Part shown: positions 52,110-58,673 of the stretch, in pieces | How the letters are laid out: each line of letters begins with the position of its first letter | Numbering within the stretch: the stretch's first letter is position 1 | Assembly (NCBI GenBank): GCA_002727195.1 | Contig: PBWH01000018.1 | Span: 60,125-124,124 of the forward strand | DNA from: Gemmatimonadota bacterium | Lineage (GTDB): Bacteria; Latescibacterota; UBA2968 | Direction of reading: 5' to 3' | DNA: 64,000 nucleotides | The notes under the pieces: model-generated | The model's database searches: none | The model's input: only the letters and a program-made list of their open reading frames with translations | Told to the model about the DNA's origin: nothing | Program-made: the position numbers and the translations under genes

Positions 52110-52160
52110 CAGCCAGGGCTTGCATTTTCTGTCGTCTGTTGTCCGTCCTCTGTCCTCTCC
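52081..52160. repeat. Imperfect inverted repeat overlapping the Memo gene end
   Basis: Arms 52081-52110 and 52131-52160 (words GAGGACGGAAGA and TCCGTCCTCTGTC) are complementary with a few mismatches and a 20-base loop. The left arm encodes the last residues (RSQRTEDR) of the Memo protein, so the element has probably been inserted into or next to the gene end. It belongs to the same general class of dispersed mini-repeats seen elsewhere in the window. Confidence 0.55.
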
Positions 52161-52197
52161 CGGACGGATACACCTTTACCTCAACAGGAAGCCCCTG

Positions 52198-52971
52198 ATG
52201 CAGGTCTGCGTACTGGCCAGCGGTTCAGGTGGCAACGCCATCTACGTACAAAAAGGCGCGACACGTGTGCTTGTCGATGCTGGCCTCGCAGGGCGAGAGA
52301 TCGACAAACGGCTTCGGTCGATCGGGGTGGATGTGCCGAAGCTAATGGGGATCGTGGTCTCGCACGAACACAGCGATCACATCTCGGGGGTGGGGATTCT
52401 GGCCCGAAAGGTGCAGTGTCCCGTGTGGTTGACTCGCGGCACGTTCGACGCCGCGCGATCGAGGTTCAAGGGACGTGAGCGCATCCGGTTCTTCGACAAC
52501 GACCAGGCTTTCTCGATCGGCGACCTGTCCTTCCAGCCCTTCGTGATCTCCCACGACGCCAGCGATCCCGTGAACTTTGTCATCGATGACGGTCAATCCC
52601 GGCTGGGGATCGCGACGGATATGGGCGTGGTCAGTAAGCTGGCCTTCGAGAGATTGTCGACTTCGGATATGGTTATCCTGGAGTCCAACTACGACAGAGA
52701 GATGCTGATGACCGGACCGTATCCTTGGTCGGTGAAGCAGCGGATCCAGGGATCTCGTGGACACCTGGAGAATACGGCTGCCTCTGAGACCCTCGGGCGG
52801 CTGATCGACGGAGGGCTGGAGCAGGTGGTACTGGCCCATCTCAGTGAAGAGAACAACCGTCGGGAGCTGGCGCTTTCGGCAAGCGAGTCGGTCATCGCTT
52901 CGCGTGGCCTGCGAAACTACCAACTGTCCGTGGCCGAGCAGGATCAGCCGACGCCGATTTTCGTGATCTGA
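52198..52971 (+). CDS. Metallo-beta-lactamase-fold hydrolase (YycJ/WalJ type)
   Basis: From the ATG at 52198, which has an AGGAAG site seven bases upstream, the protein has 257 residues. The N-terminus reads VCVLASGSGGNAIYVQKG, the YycJ-type opening. VSHEHSDHISG is the HxHxDH metal-binding motif, with FVISHDASDPVNFVI supplying the second histidine and LGIATDMGVVS the bridging Asp. LESNYDREMLMTGPYPWSVKQRIQGSRGHLEN is typical of YycJ. Members are nuclease-like exo- or endonucleases coupled to cell-wall or repair processes. A longer frame beginning at 52051 would use repeat DNA. Confidence 0.85.
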   Translation: MQVCVLASGSGGNAIYVQKGATRVLVDAGLAGREIDKRLRSIGVDVPKLMGIVVSHEHSDHISGVGILARKVQCPVWLTRGTFDAARSRFKGRERIRFFDNDQAFSIGDLSFQPFVISHDASDPVNFVIDDGQSRLGIATDMGVVSKLAFERLSTSDMVILESNYDREMLMTGPYPWSVKQRIQGSRGHLENTAASETLGRLIDGGLEQVVLAHLSEENNRRELALSASESVIASRGLRNYQLSVAEQDQPTPIFVI

Positions 52972-53013
52972 GGAAGGCGGGAGGAGAAGCTGAGCGTAAC
53001 CGTTGCATTCATC

Positions 53014-53955
53014 GTGCTGGCCGTGTGCTTTGCCATTCTGGCCAAGTGCGCCGACTGGTTTGTCGACGGGGCCGTCGGCATCGCCGAGCACTTCCACGTG
53101 CCGAAGATGCTGATTGGAATCGTGCTCGTGAGCATGGCGACGACAGCGCCCGAACTGGCCGTCTCCGTGATGTCCGCCATGAGCGGCGCCGCCGAAATCG
53201 CGTTGGGGAATGCGATCGGGTCCGTGATCGTGGACGACACGGTTGCGATTGGGCTGGCTGCCGCCGTGACCGCCGCCCCCATCGCGGCCGATCCCAAACT
53301 TCTGAAGACGACAGGTGTATTCCTGGTTGTGGTCGACCTCGTCGCTTACTATCTCGTCTGGGATGGGACGCTGAGTCGGGGCGAAGGCGCCATCCTCCTG
53401 GTCGGTTTCTTCGCGTACCTCATTTTTACGTATATCACCCAGCGTAAGTCTCGGGAGATGGACAACGATCTTGAAGAGATCGAGGAGTCGATCGCCGTCC
53501 AGTCTGTTGGCTCTCTGGTGTTCTGGTTTGTGCTGGGCCTGGGAGGAGTCCTGGTGGCCAGTCACTTCATCGTGGATTCTGCGAAGGTGATTGCCACGGC
53601 GTTCGGGATCAGCAGCGGGATGATCGGGCTGACGGTCATCGCAATCGGAACGAGCCTGCCGGAGATCGCGACTGGCGTTGCTGCGGGCAGGCGTGGTCAC
53701 GGCGAGATCGTGGTCGGCAACATCCTGGGAGCGGATATCCTTAACGTGTGCTGGATCGCGGGGGCATCCGCGGTCGTGAACCCGCTGATCGTCGGCCCGC
53801 GCGAGATTCACTTCATGATGCCGACGATGATTGTCATCGTTCTGGCGATGCTTTTTATGATGCGGACGGGATACAGGCTGACGAGGGTCGAGGGGATTAT
53901 CCTGACGTCGCTCTACGTCGTCTATCTTCTGATGGCCGTGCGATTCCTTCTTTGA
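53014..53955 (+). CDS. Sodium/calcium exchanger-family membrane protein (CaCA/YrbG type)
   Basis: About 313 residues in two homologous halves. The first alpha-repeat reads MATTAPELAVSVMSAMSG with GNAIGSVIVDD, and the second reads IAIGTSLPEIATGVAAGRRG with GNILGADILN, the signature of the superfamily with an acidic residue in each. It exchanges Ca2+ for Na+ or H+. The GTG at 53014 is a conservative start. A CTG at 52990 lies five bases after GGAGG and would restore a full first helix (SVTVAFIVLAVCFAIL), so a CTG start is plausible. It lies 18-40 bases after the YycJ-like gene, so the two form an operon. Confidence 0.85.
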   Translation: MLAVCFAILAKCADWFVDGAVGIAEHFHVPKMLIGIVLVSMATTAPELAVSVMSAMSGAAEIALGNAIGSVIVDDTVAIGLAAAVTAAPIAADPKLLKTTGVFLVVVDLVAYYLVWDGTLSRGEGAILLVGFFAYLIFTYITQRKSREMDNDLEEIEESIAVQSVGSLVFWFVLGLGGVLVASHFIVDSAKVIATAFGISSGMIGLTVIAIGTSLPEIATGVAAGRRGHGEIVVGNILGADILNVCWIAGASAVVNPLIVGPREIHFMMPTMIVIVLAMLFMMRTGYRLTRVEGIILTSLYVVYLLMAVRFLL

Positions 53956-53966
53956 GAGGCTGATCG

Positions 53967-54983
53967 ATGTCGACTGTAATGGTCACTGGTGGTGCCGGGT
54001 TTATCGGATCCAACTTTATCCGTTACTGGCTCGGCAAGTATCTCGATGACCGAATAGTGAACTATGACCTGCTGACCTACGCCGGCTATCTGCCGAGTCT
54101 TGACGATGTTGTCGCGCGACACGGGGATCGTTACACGTTCGTGAAGGGCGACATCGGCGATTACGATCTCGCCCTGGCAACGATGAAGGAGCACGAGCCC
54201 GATTTTGTGGTAAACTTTGCGGCTGAGTCGCACAATAGCCGGGCCATCCTGCATCCCGAGGCGTTCTTCCAGACGAACTGTGTAGGGGTCGTTCAGCTTA
54301 TGAAAGCGGCACGGGACACCGAGGTCTGGCGATTCCATCACATCTCGACCTGTGAAGTGTATGGGGATCTGGCGCTGGATACCGACGAGGTGTTCACGGA
54401 GGAGTCTCCGTTCGAACCGAAGACGCCCTACAATGCGTCGAAGGCAGCTGGCGACATGGCCGTAGAGACCTTCCACCTGACCTTCGGCCTGCCAGTGACG
54501 ATATCGAACTGCTCGAACAACTATGGGCCCTACCAGTTTCCGGAGAAGGTCATCCCGCGCTTCTGCACGCTTGCTCTTCAGGGCGAGAAGATGACGCTAT
54601 ACAAGACGAGCCAGAACAAGCGAGAGTGGCTGCACGTGGACGACCACTGCCGGGCGATCGATTTGATTCTGAAGCAGGGCAAGGTTGGCGAGATGTATAA
54701 CGTCGGGAGCGGGATTGAGGTCGACGTCGAAGGGATCGCGGACGGGATCTTGGGGGTGCTGGGGCTGGATGACTCATACAAGACCTATGTGCCGGATCGG
54801 CCGAGTCACGATCGGCGTTACCTACTGGACTCGAACAAGATTCGGAACGAGCTCGGGTGGTCGCCGGAAGTCGACTACGGAGAAGGGTTCGCGGCGACGG
54901 TGAATTGGTATAAGGAGAACGAGGCCTGGTGGCAGCCGTTGTTGTCGCGAGCGGCGGAGGTGGACGAGGGGAAGTGGGGTTAA
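53967..54983 (+). CDS. rmlB: dTDP-glucose 4,6-dehydratase-like enzyme (RmlB family)
   Basis: The protein has 338 residues. The NAD motif is VTGGAGFIGSNFIRYWL; the YNASK motif has Tyr155 and Lys159, and NYGPYQFPEKVIPRF is the substrate loop. The catalytic triplet reads Ser-Thr-Cys-Glu (residues 127-130) where standard RmlB has Thr-Asp-Glu, so the Asp that protonates C4 is replaced by Cys129. The acidic HxDRSI loop is likewise altered to HNSRAI. Such variants are known in some actinobacteria and archaea, and the substrate may differ from dTDP-glucose. ATG at 53967 starts 11 bases after the exchanger stop. Confidence 0.82.
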   Translation: MSTVMVTGGAGFIGSNFIRYWLGKYLDDRIVNYDLLTYAGYLPSLDDVVARHGDRYTFVKGDIGDYDLALATMKEHEPDFVVNFAAESHNSRAILHPEAFFQTNCVGVVQLMKAARDTEVWRFHHISTCEVYGDLALDTDEVFTEESPFEPKTPYNASKAAGDMAVETFHLTFGLPVTISNCSNNYGPYQFPEKVIPRFCTLALQGEKMTLYKTSQNKREWLHVDDHCRAIDLILKQGKVGEMYNVGSGIEVDVEGIADGILGVLGLDDSYKTYVPDRPSHDRRYLLDSNKIRNELGWSPEVDYGEGFAATVNWYKENEAWWQPLLSRAAEVDEGKWG

Positions 54984-55080
54984 CTCGTTTCACCCGTCTC
55001 CGACTGGGGGCTGTTTGCTTCTTTCTAAATGATCAACGTGTCTTTCCAACGATGCACCCCGCCAAGTCGACCTACCCTGA

Positions 55081-55101
55081 CCTGGCCATAGGCCAGGTCG
55101 T
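55081..55101. repeat. Palindrome GACCTGGCC-ATA-GGCCAGGTC
   Basis: Nine-base perfect arms and a three-base loop in the spacer between the RmlB-like and RmlC-like genes, 32 bases upstream of the latter's start. The T-run is absent, so it is not a terminator, and the GACCTGGCC word is a frequent intergenic repeat type. It could act as a translational or transcriptional element for rmlC. Confidence 0.55.
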
Positions 55102-55132
55102 CCCTACCTAAAAGGAAGGGAATGGTGATTCG

Positions 55133-55672
55133 ATGTCTGAGATCATAGACTCAAAATTGATCAACGGGGTTCAGGTCGTCCAGTTGACGGCGCATCCTGA
55201 TCAACGTGGGAGGTTTGTCGAGACGTTCCGTAAGGCGTGGTTTCCGCAGCGGGAATTCGGCGATATCCAGATGAATGCGTCCTACTCCGATCAGGGCGTG
55301 ATCCGCGGGCTGCATTACCACCATCGGCAGATCGACTACTGGTATCTGGTGAGCGGGAAGATCCGGGTGGGGATGTGCGATCTGCGTCAGTCGTCTCCGA
55401 CCTTCAAGGCGACTGAGACGATCGATCTCGATGCGGATGACCCGAAAGGCGTGTATATCCCGGTTGGCGTCGCGCACGGGTTCCTGACGCTGACCGATAT
55501 CGTTCTCACGTATCTCGTCGACAACTACTACGACGGGACGGATGAGAACGCGGTCGCCTGGCACGACCCGGAGATCGGGATCGACTGGGGGGCTGAGCGA
55601 CCAACCCTGTCAGAGCGTGATTCGACGAGCCCCCTCTTTAAGGATATCGATCCGGCGAATATGCCGAAGTAG
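55133..55672 (+). CDS. rmlC: dTDP-4-dehydrorhamnose 3,5-epimerase-like protein (RmlC family)
   Basis: This 179-residue cupin has the RmlC core GVIRGLHYHHRQIDYW, where His61 is the catalytic base. The N-terminal DQRGRFVETFR and the segment PVGVAHGFLTLTDIVLTYLVDNYYDG, with the paired Tyr and His, match the 3,5-epimerase fold. It would convert a dTDP-4-keto-6-deoxy-sugar, the product of the RmlB-like enzyme encoded 150 bases upstream. The RmlD reductase and RmlA are absent from the window. ATG at 55133 has an AAGGAAGGG site upstream. The two genes may make a rare deoxy sugar instead of rhamnose. Confidence 0.86.
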   Translation: MSEIIDSKLINGVQVVQLTAHPDQRGRFVETFRKAWFPQREFGDIQMNASYSDQGVIRGLHYHHRQIDYWYLVSGKIRVGMCDLRQSSPTFKATETIDLDADDPKGVYIPVGVAHGFLTLTDIVLTYLVDNYYDGTDENAVAWHDPEIGIDWGAERPTLSERDSTSPLFKDIDPANMPK

Positions 55673-55900
55673 ATCGCATAACAGAGCCCGAACGCCCTTG
55701 TTCCGTCTACAAGACACACAGAATGAGGGCGTTTGACATGCGGGGGTGGTGTGCACAGACTGATTACCCGAACCACAAGTGTTGTTCGGGCATCATCGGT
55801 TGCGACAGAATGGTCCATCCCCAGCCACAGGCCGGGGACAAGGTAGAACGAACCGACAATAGGCCACGGGTAGACCCGTGGCGGTGCAGAGGAGTCCCGT
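55673..55900. other. Spacer with three hairpins upstream of the CehA-like gene
   Basis: An 8 bp inverted repeat AACGCCCT/AGGGCGTT flanks about 55693-55735. A near-perfect 9 bp stem TCCCCAGCC/GGCCGGGGA lies at about 55818-55840, and CCACGGG-TAGA-CCCGTGG is at 55864-55881. No T-run follows any of them. They probably belong to the same dispersed repeat class as other spacers or affect leader structure. Confidence 0.45.
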
Positions 55901-57340
55901 ATGGGTCGGATCAAAGGCGTAGTCATTGATGCAGTATCTGGCGAGCAGGTGGTCTGTAAGGTGCAGGTCCTGTCATCGAATGGGCGATACCTGAAGCCCT
56001 CTGACTGTATCGAGAAGGTGGGACCGGGGTCGCCGTTCTTCTACTGCGACGGAGAGTTCGAAGTCAATGCACCTCGTGGACAAGTCGATGTGATCGTCGA
56101 ACGGGGGACGGAGTATCAGCCTTCGAAGACGACGTTCGATGTGGCGAAGATGGGGACAAAGGACGTCATCATCGAACTCGAGCGCTGGATCGACCTGCCA
56201 GATGCGGGATGGTATCCCGGGAACACGCACATCCACTATGACGAGAAAGAGACACGTCCTTACGATCGTTTGAGGCTCGACTCGCAGGTTGAGACCTACA
56301 ACGTGACGGTGGTGAGCATCCTCAAGCGGTGGGATCTCGAGTATGCCAGCAACCGGTTCCCGCTCGGGATCATGAATGAGTATTCGACGGCCCATCACGT
56401 CGTCGATATCGGTGAGGAGAACCGGCACAACGACACGTTTAACAAGTTCGCCTACGGTCACGTGATGTTCCTGCGGATTCGGAACCAGGTCGATCCGGTG
56501 AGTCGCGGGTTCCTGGTCGATGATTTCGATCCCGACTTCCCGCCCCTGTGCTGGGCCTGCGACGAGGCGCGCGACCAGGGCGGGATCGTGATCTGGTGCC
56601 ACAACGGCCAGGGAATGGAAGCGCCCATCGCCGCCGTACTCGGGAAGCTAGATGCCTTCAACCTGTTCGACCCGTTCTGGATGGATCCAGAATACGACAT
56701 CTGGTACAAGCTGATGAACTGTGGCATCAAGCTGCCCGCGTCAACGGGAACCGACTGGTTTATCTGCTCGAACAACCGCGTCTACGTCCAGATGGACGAG
56801 AAGTTCGGTTACGACGGATGGTTGGAGGGGATGCAGAAGGGACGGACATTCATCACCAACGGTCCGGCTCTGTTCCTGAACGTCGAGGACAAGGGGCCGG
56901 GTGACATCGTGCGATTCCGAGATGATCGAAAGGTGAACGTGCGCGTCTCGTGGCGATCACACTACCCGATAAACCGCCTGGCGATGGTCCACAACGGACG
57001 GGTGGTCAAGCGCCGGAACTTCCGGGAGGGGAGCTACGAAGGTGAGTGGGAGGCCGAGTTGCCCGTCGACTCGAATGGCTGGATCGCAGTCCGTTGTAAC
57101 GGTGTCGCGCGGGACAGCTACAATCAGGCCCTCTACGCACACACAAGCCCCGTGTATCTTCAGAACGGGAAGCAGAATCCGTATCAAACGAAAGATGCGG
57201 AATACTTCCTGAAGTCGATCGACAAGTCAGAGGAGTGGGTGCGCCACACGGGACGTTATACGAACGATGATCAGCGGAATGCTGTGATGGAGGTGTTTGA
57301 GAAGGGGCGGAAGGCTTACGAGAAGCTGGCGAAGACTTGA
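55901..57340 (+). CDS. CehA/McbA-like PHP-fold metallohydrolase
   Basis: This 479-residue protein has a beta-sandwich-like N-terminal third (VKVQVLSSNGRYLKP) and then a PHP-type domain: WYPGNTHIHYDEKE provides the first His-x-His metal pair, IVIWCHNGQGMEAP another histidine, and LPASTGTDWFI and WLEGMQKGRTFITNGPALFL are typical of the CehA/McbA family (carbaryl hydrolases and relatives). These hydrolyse esters or carbamates. ATG at 55901 has an AGGAG site about five bases upstream. No signal peptide is seen. Its place next to dTDP-sugar genes may be incidental. Confidence 0.83.
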   Translation: MGRIKGVVIDAVSGEQVVCKVQVLSSNGRYLKPSDCIEKVGPGSPFFYCDGEFEVNAPRGQVDVIVERGTEYQPSKTTFDVAKMGTKDVIIELERWIDLPDAGWYPGNTHIHYDEKETRPYDRLRLDSQVETYNVTVVSILKRWDLEYASNRFPLGIMNEYSTAHHVVDIGEENRHNDTFNKFAYGHVMFLRIRNQVDPVSRGFLVDDFDPDFPPLCWACDEARDQGGIVIWCHNGQGMEAPIAAVLGKLDAFNLFDPFWMDPEYDIWYKLMNCGIKLPASTGTDWFICSNNRVYVQMDEKFGYDGWLEGMQKGRTFITNGPALFLNVEDKGPGDIVRFRDDRKVNVRVSWRSHYPINRLAMVHNGRVVKRRNFREGSYEGEWEAELPVDSNGWIAVRCNGVARDSYNQALYAHTSPVYLQNGKQNPYQTKDAEYFLKSIDKSEEWVRHTGRYTNDDQRNAVMEVFEKGRKAYEKLAKT

Positions 57341-57686
57341 AAGTCAAACGCGGTTCTTCACCGGATTCGTGATGATGCTGATGACACTCCGGCCTCCTCA
57401 CACGACGCGCCGCGTCTAGCTGTGGGGTCCTTCGTGTGCTCCGGGTGCCAGAAGGCGGTAGCCCTCCACAGCCTTCTTTTGGAAGCTCTGCCCTTTTCAG
57501 ATGATCACGACCGAGCGCAATAGACAGGAATCCTCTCCTGCTGGCGGCACCTGTCCCGCCGTAGCCTTGGCGAAGGAGGAAGGAGGAAGTCTACGAAGTC
57601 GACCATGTGAGGGCTTGATCCCGAGGTGGATACACAGATTGGGACGACGTAGCTGGCCCGGACGAATAAGCGGCTGGGCCTGGCGG
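57341..57686. other. Intergenic region, about 346 bp
   Basis: I see no supported gene. At 57550-57579 the word CCTGTCCCGCCGTAGCCTTGGCGAAGG, a known type of dispersed repeat (translated on the minus strand as SSFAKATAG), sits in non-coding DNA. The rest carries no recognisable promoter or terminator for the CehA-like gene. Confidence 0.45.
57550..57579. repeat. GCCTTGGCGAAGG-type dispersed repeat
   Basis: The run around GCCGTAGCCTTGGCGAAGGAGG with a CCTT/AAGG mini-stem is of the type that in many environmental genomes yields the conceptual peptide SFAKATAG. It lies between the CehA-like gene and the BrnA remnant, without an attached gene. Confidence 0.45.
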
Positions 57687-57999
57687 TTAGGACACGGCGG
57701 GAGTCCAACAGAATGGTGGCCGTAGGCCAGGGGTGAGGGGGCGCGGGAAACAAGATAGGCGGTGCGGGCAGAGCCCACACCGCCTTTGTCGTGTTGTGCA
57801 AGCGTTCGAGAGGCGATGCCTATATTCATTCGCCGCCACGTGTTGTCTCATTACATCGTTCATCCGAGTCTGCCAGCCCTTCCCGGTCTTGCGGAAAAAA
57901 TCCAGCACCTCTGGGTCGAGCCGAATGGTCGTCGACACCTTCGGTCTCGCCTTTCTCAGTCTACCAGGCTTGGTCAGCCGACGCTTCGACTGGCGCTCA
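57687..57999 (-). pseudogene. BrnA-type antitoxin remnant
   Basis: From an in-frame TGA near 58012 the minus-strand frame reads a basic stretch (LTKPGRLRKARPK) and then STTIRLDPEVLDFFRKTGKG followed by WQTRMNDVMRQHVAAN, the ribbon-helix-helix DNA-binding part of BrnA antitoxins. A GTG at 57938 allows a short product. After about residue 42 the frame runs through a GC-rich hairpin and ends only at 57687, so the 3' end is not native. The BrnA N-terminus is poorly preserved and no brnT toxin gene is adjacent; the zinc-ribbon gene begins where it should be. It is most likely a broken toxin-antitoxin relic. Confidence 0.65.
57757..57785 (+). terminator. GC-rich hairpin with short T-run
   Basis: AGGCGGTG, one mismatch and GGGC pair with GCCC and CACCGCCT around an AGA loop; the plus strand then has three T residues (57785-57787). 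It could terminate plus-strand transcripts from the CehA-like gene, more than 400 bases upstream. The short T-run keeps confidence low. Confidence 0.4.
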
Positions 58000-58022
58000 G
58001 CGCGACGGCGCAGATCCTGCCT

Positions 58023-58673
58023 TCAAATCGCCGGCCCCGGATTCGACCCCGGACCCGGGGGCTCAGCCGAACCCTCGTCCTCCTCCCTCGACGGGATCCC
58101 CCAGATCAACCCATTCGGATCGAGTTCGTTCAGTGGCGGTGCGCCGTAGAAGTCCGGCTTGAGCTCCCCTCCGCATACGGGACAAAACCCGAAGGACGGG
58201 TGATACATGATCCCCTTGTCACAGACCCCGCACGTCTTGACGAGGGTGTTCAGCTTGTCGCCGCAGTGGACGCAGTGCTGGAAGTAGCCGTCGTATGGTG
58301 TCTTCTGACCGCAGTTCTGGCAGGGGACGATTTCCTGGAGGTTGAGCTTGTCGGCGGGCGGCTGCTCGATCGAGACGGCCATTCGATCGGGGACTGAGAC
58401 GTAGTCCGCGCGGAAGGTCTTGAACTTCTCGCGTATCTGGCTGGCCTGCACGCTCAGATACTTCTCCGAAACCGTCATCGTGAGGGTGACGTTCGGTGAA
58501 ACGGCGACAAAGTGGATAAGGTCTCGCGTGTTCCAGTCACGCTGCTCGATCACCGTCGCCTCGAATTTCTCGCAGAGGGCGGTGAAGTCGCTTATTTTGT
58601 TGCGGTTCTCTTCTTTCTTGCCCTTGTCTTCCTGTTCGAACTCGAACAGTGCACCAAAGTCGATCCGAATCAT
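58023..58673 (-). CDS. Zinc-ribbon protein translationally coupled to uvrA
   Basis: This 216-residue protein has residues 1-115 without a recognised domain, including a charged segment (FEFEQEDKGKKEENRNK). From about residue 115 there are four CxxC-type pairs: CQNCGQ, HCVHCGD, TCGVCDKG and FCPVCGGE, two successive zinc ribbons of rubredoxin/zinc-ribbon type. The C-terminus is proline-glycine rich. Its ATG overlaps the uvrA stop (ATGA at 58670-58673), so it is co-translated with uvrA. I do not recognise the family. Zinc ribbons next to UvrA suggest a DNA-binding or nucleic-acid partner, but this is inference. Confidence 0.75.
   Translation of the reverse strand: MIRIDFGALFEFEQEDKGKKEENRNKISDFTALCEKFEATVIEQRDWNTRDLIHFVAVSPNVTLTMTVSEKYLSVQASQIREKFKTFRADYVSVPDRMAVSIEQPPADKLNLQEIVPCQNCGQKTPYDGYFQHCVHCGDKLNTLVKTCGVCDKGIMYHPSFGFCPVCGGELKPDFYGAPPLNELDPNGLIWGIPSREEDEGSAEPPGPGSNPGPAI

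Noticed and set aside
57448-57470. ops/JUMPStart-like GGCGGTAGC word
   Set aside because: It is isolated in a spacer far from the glycan operons and the surrounding bases do not match the JUMPStart consensus.
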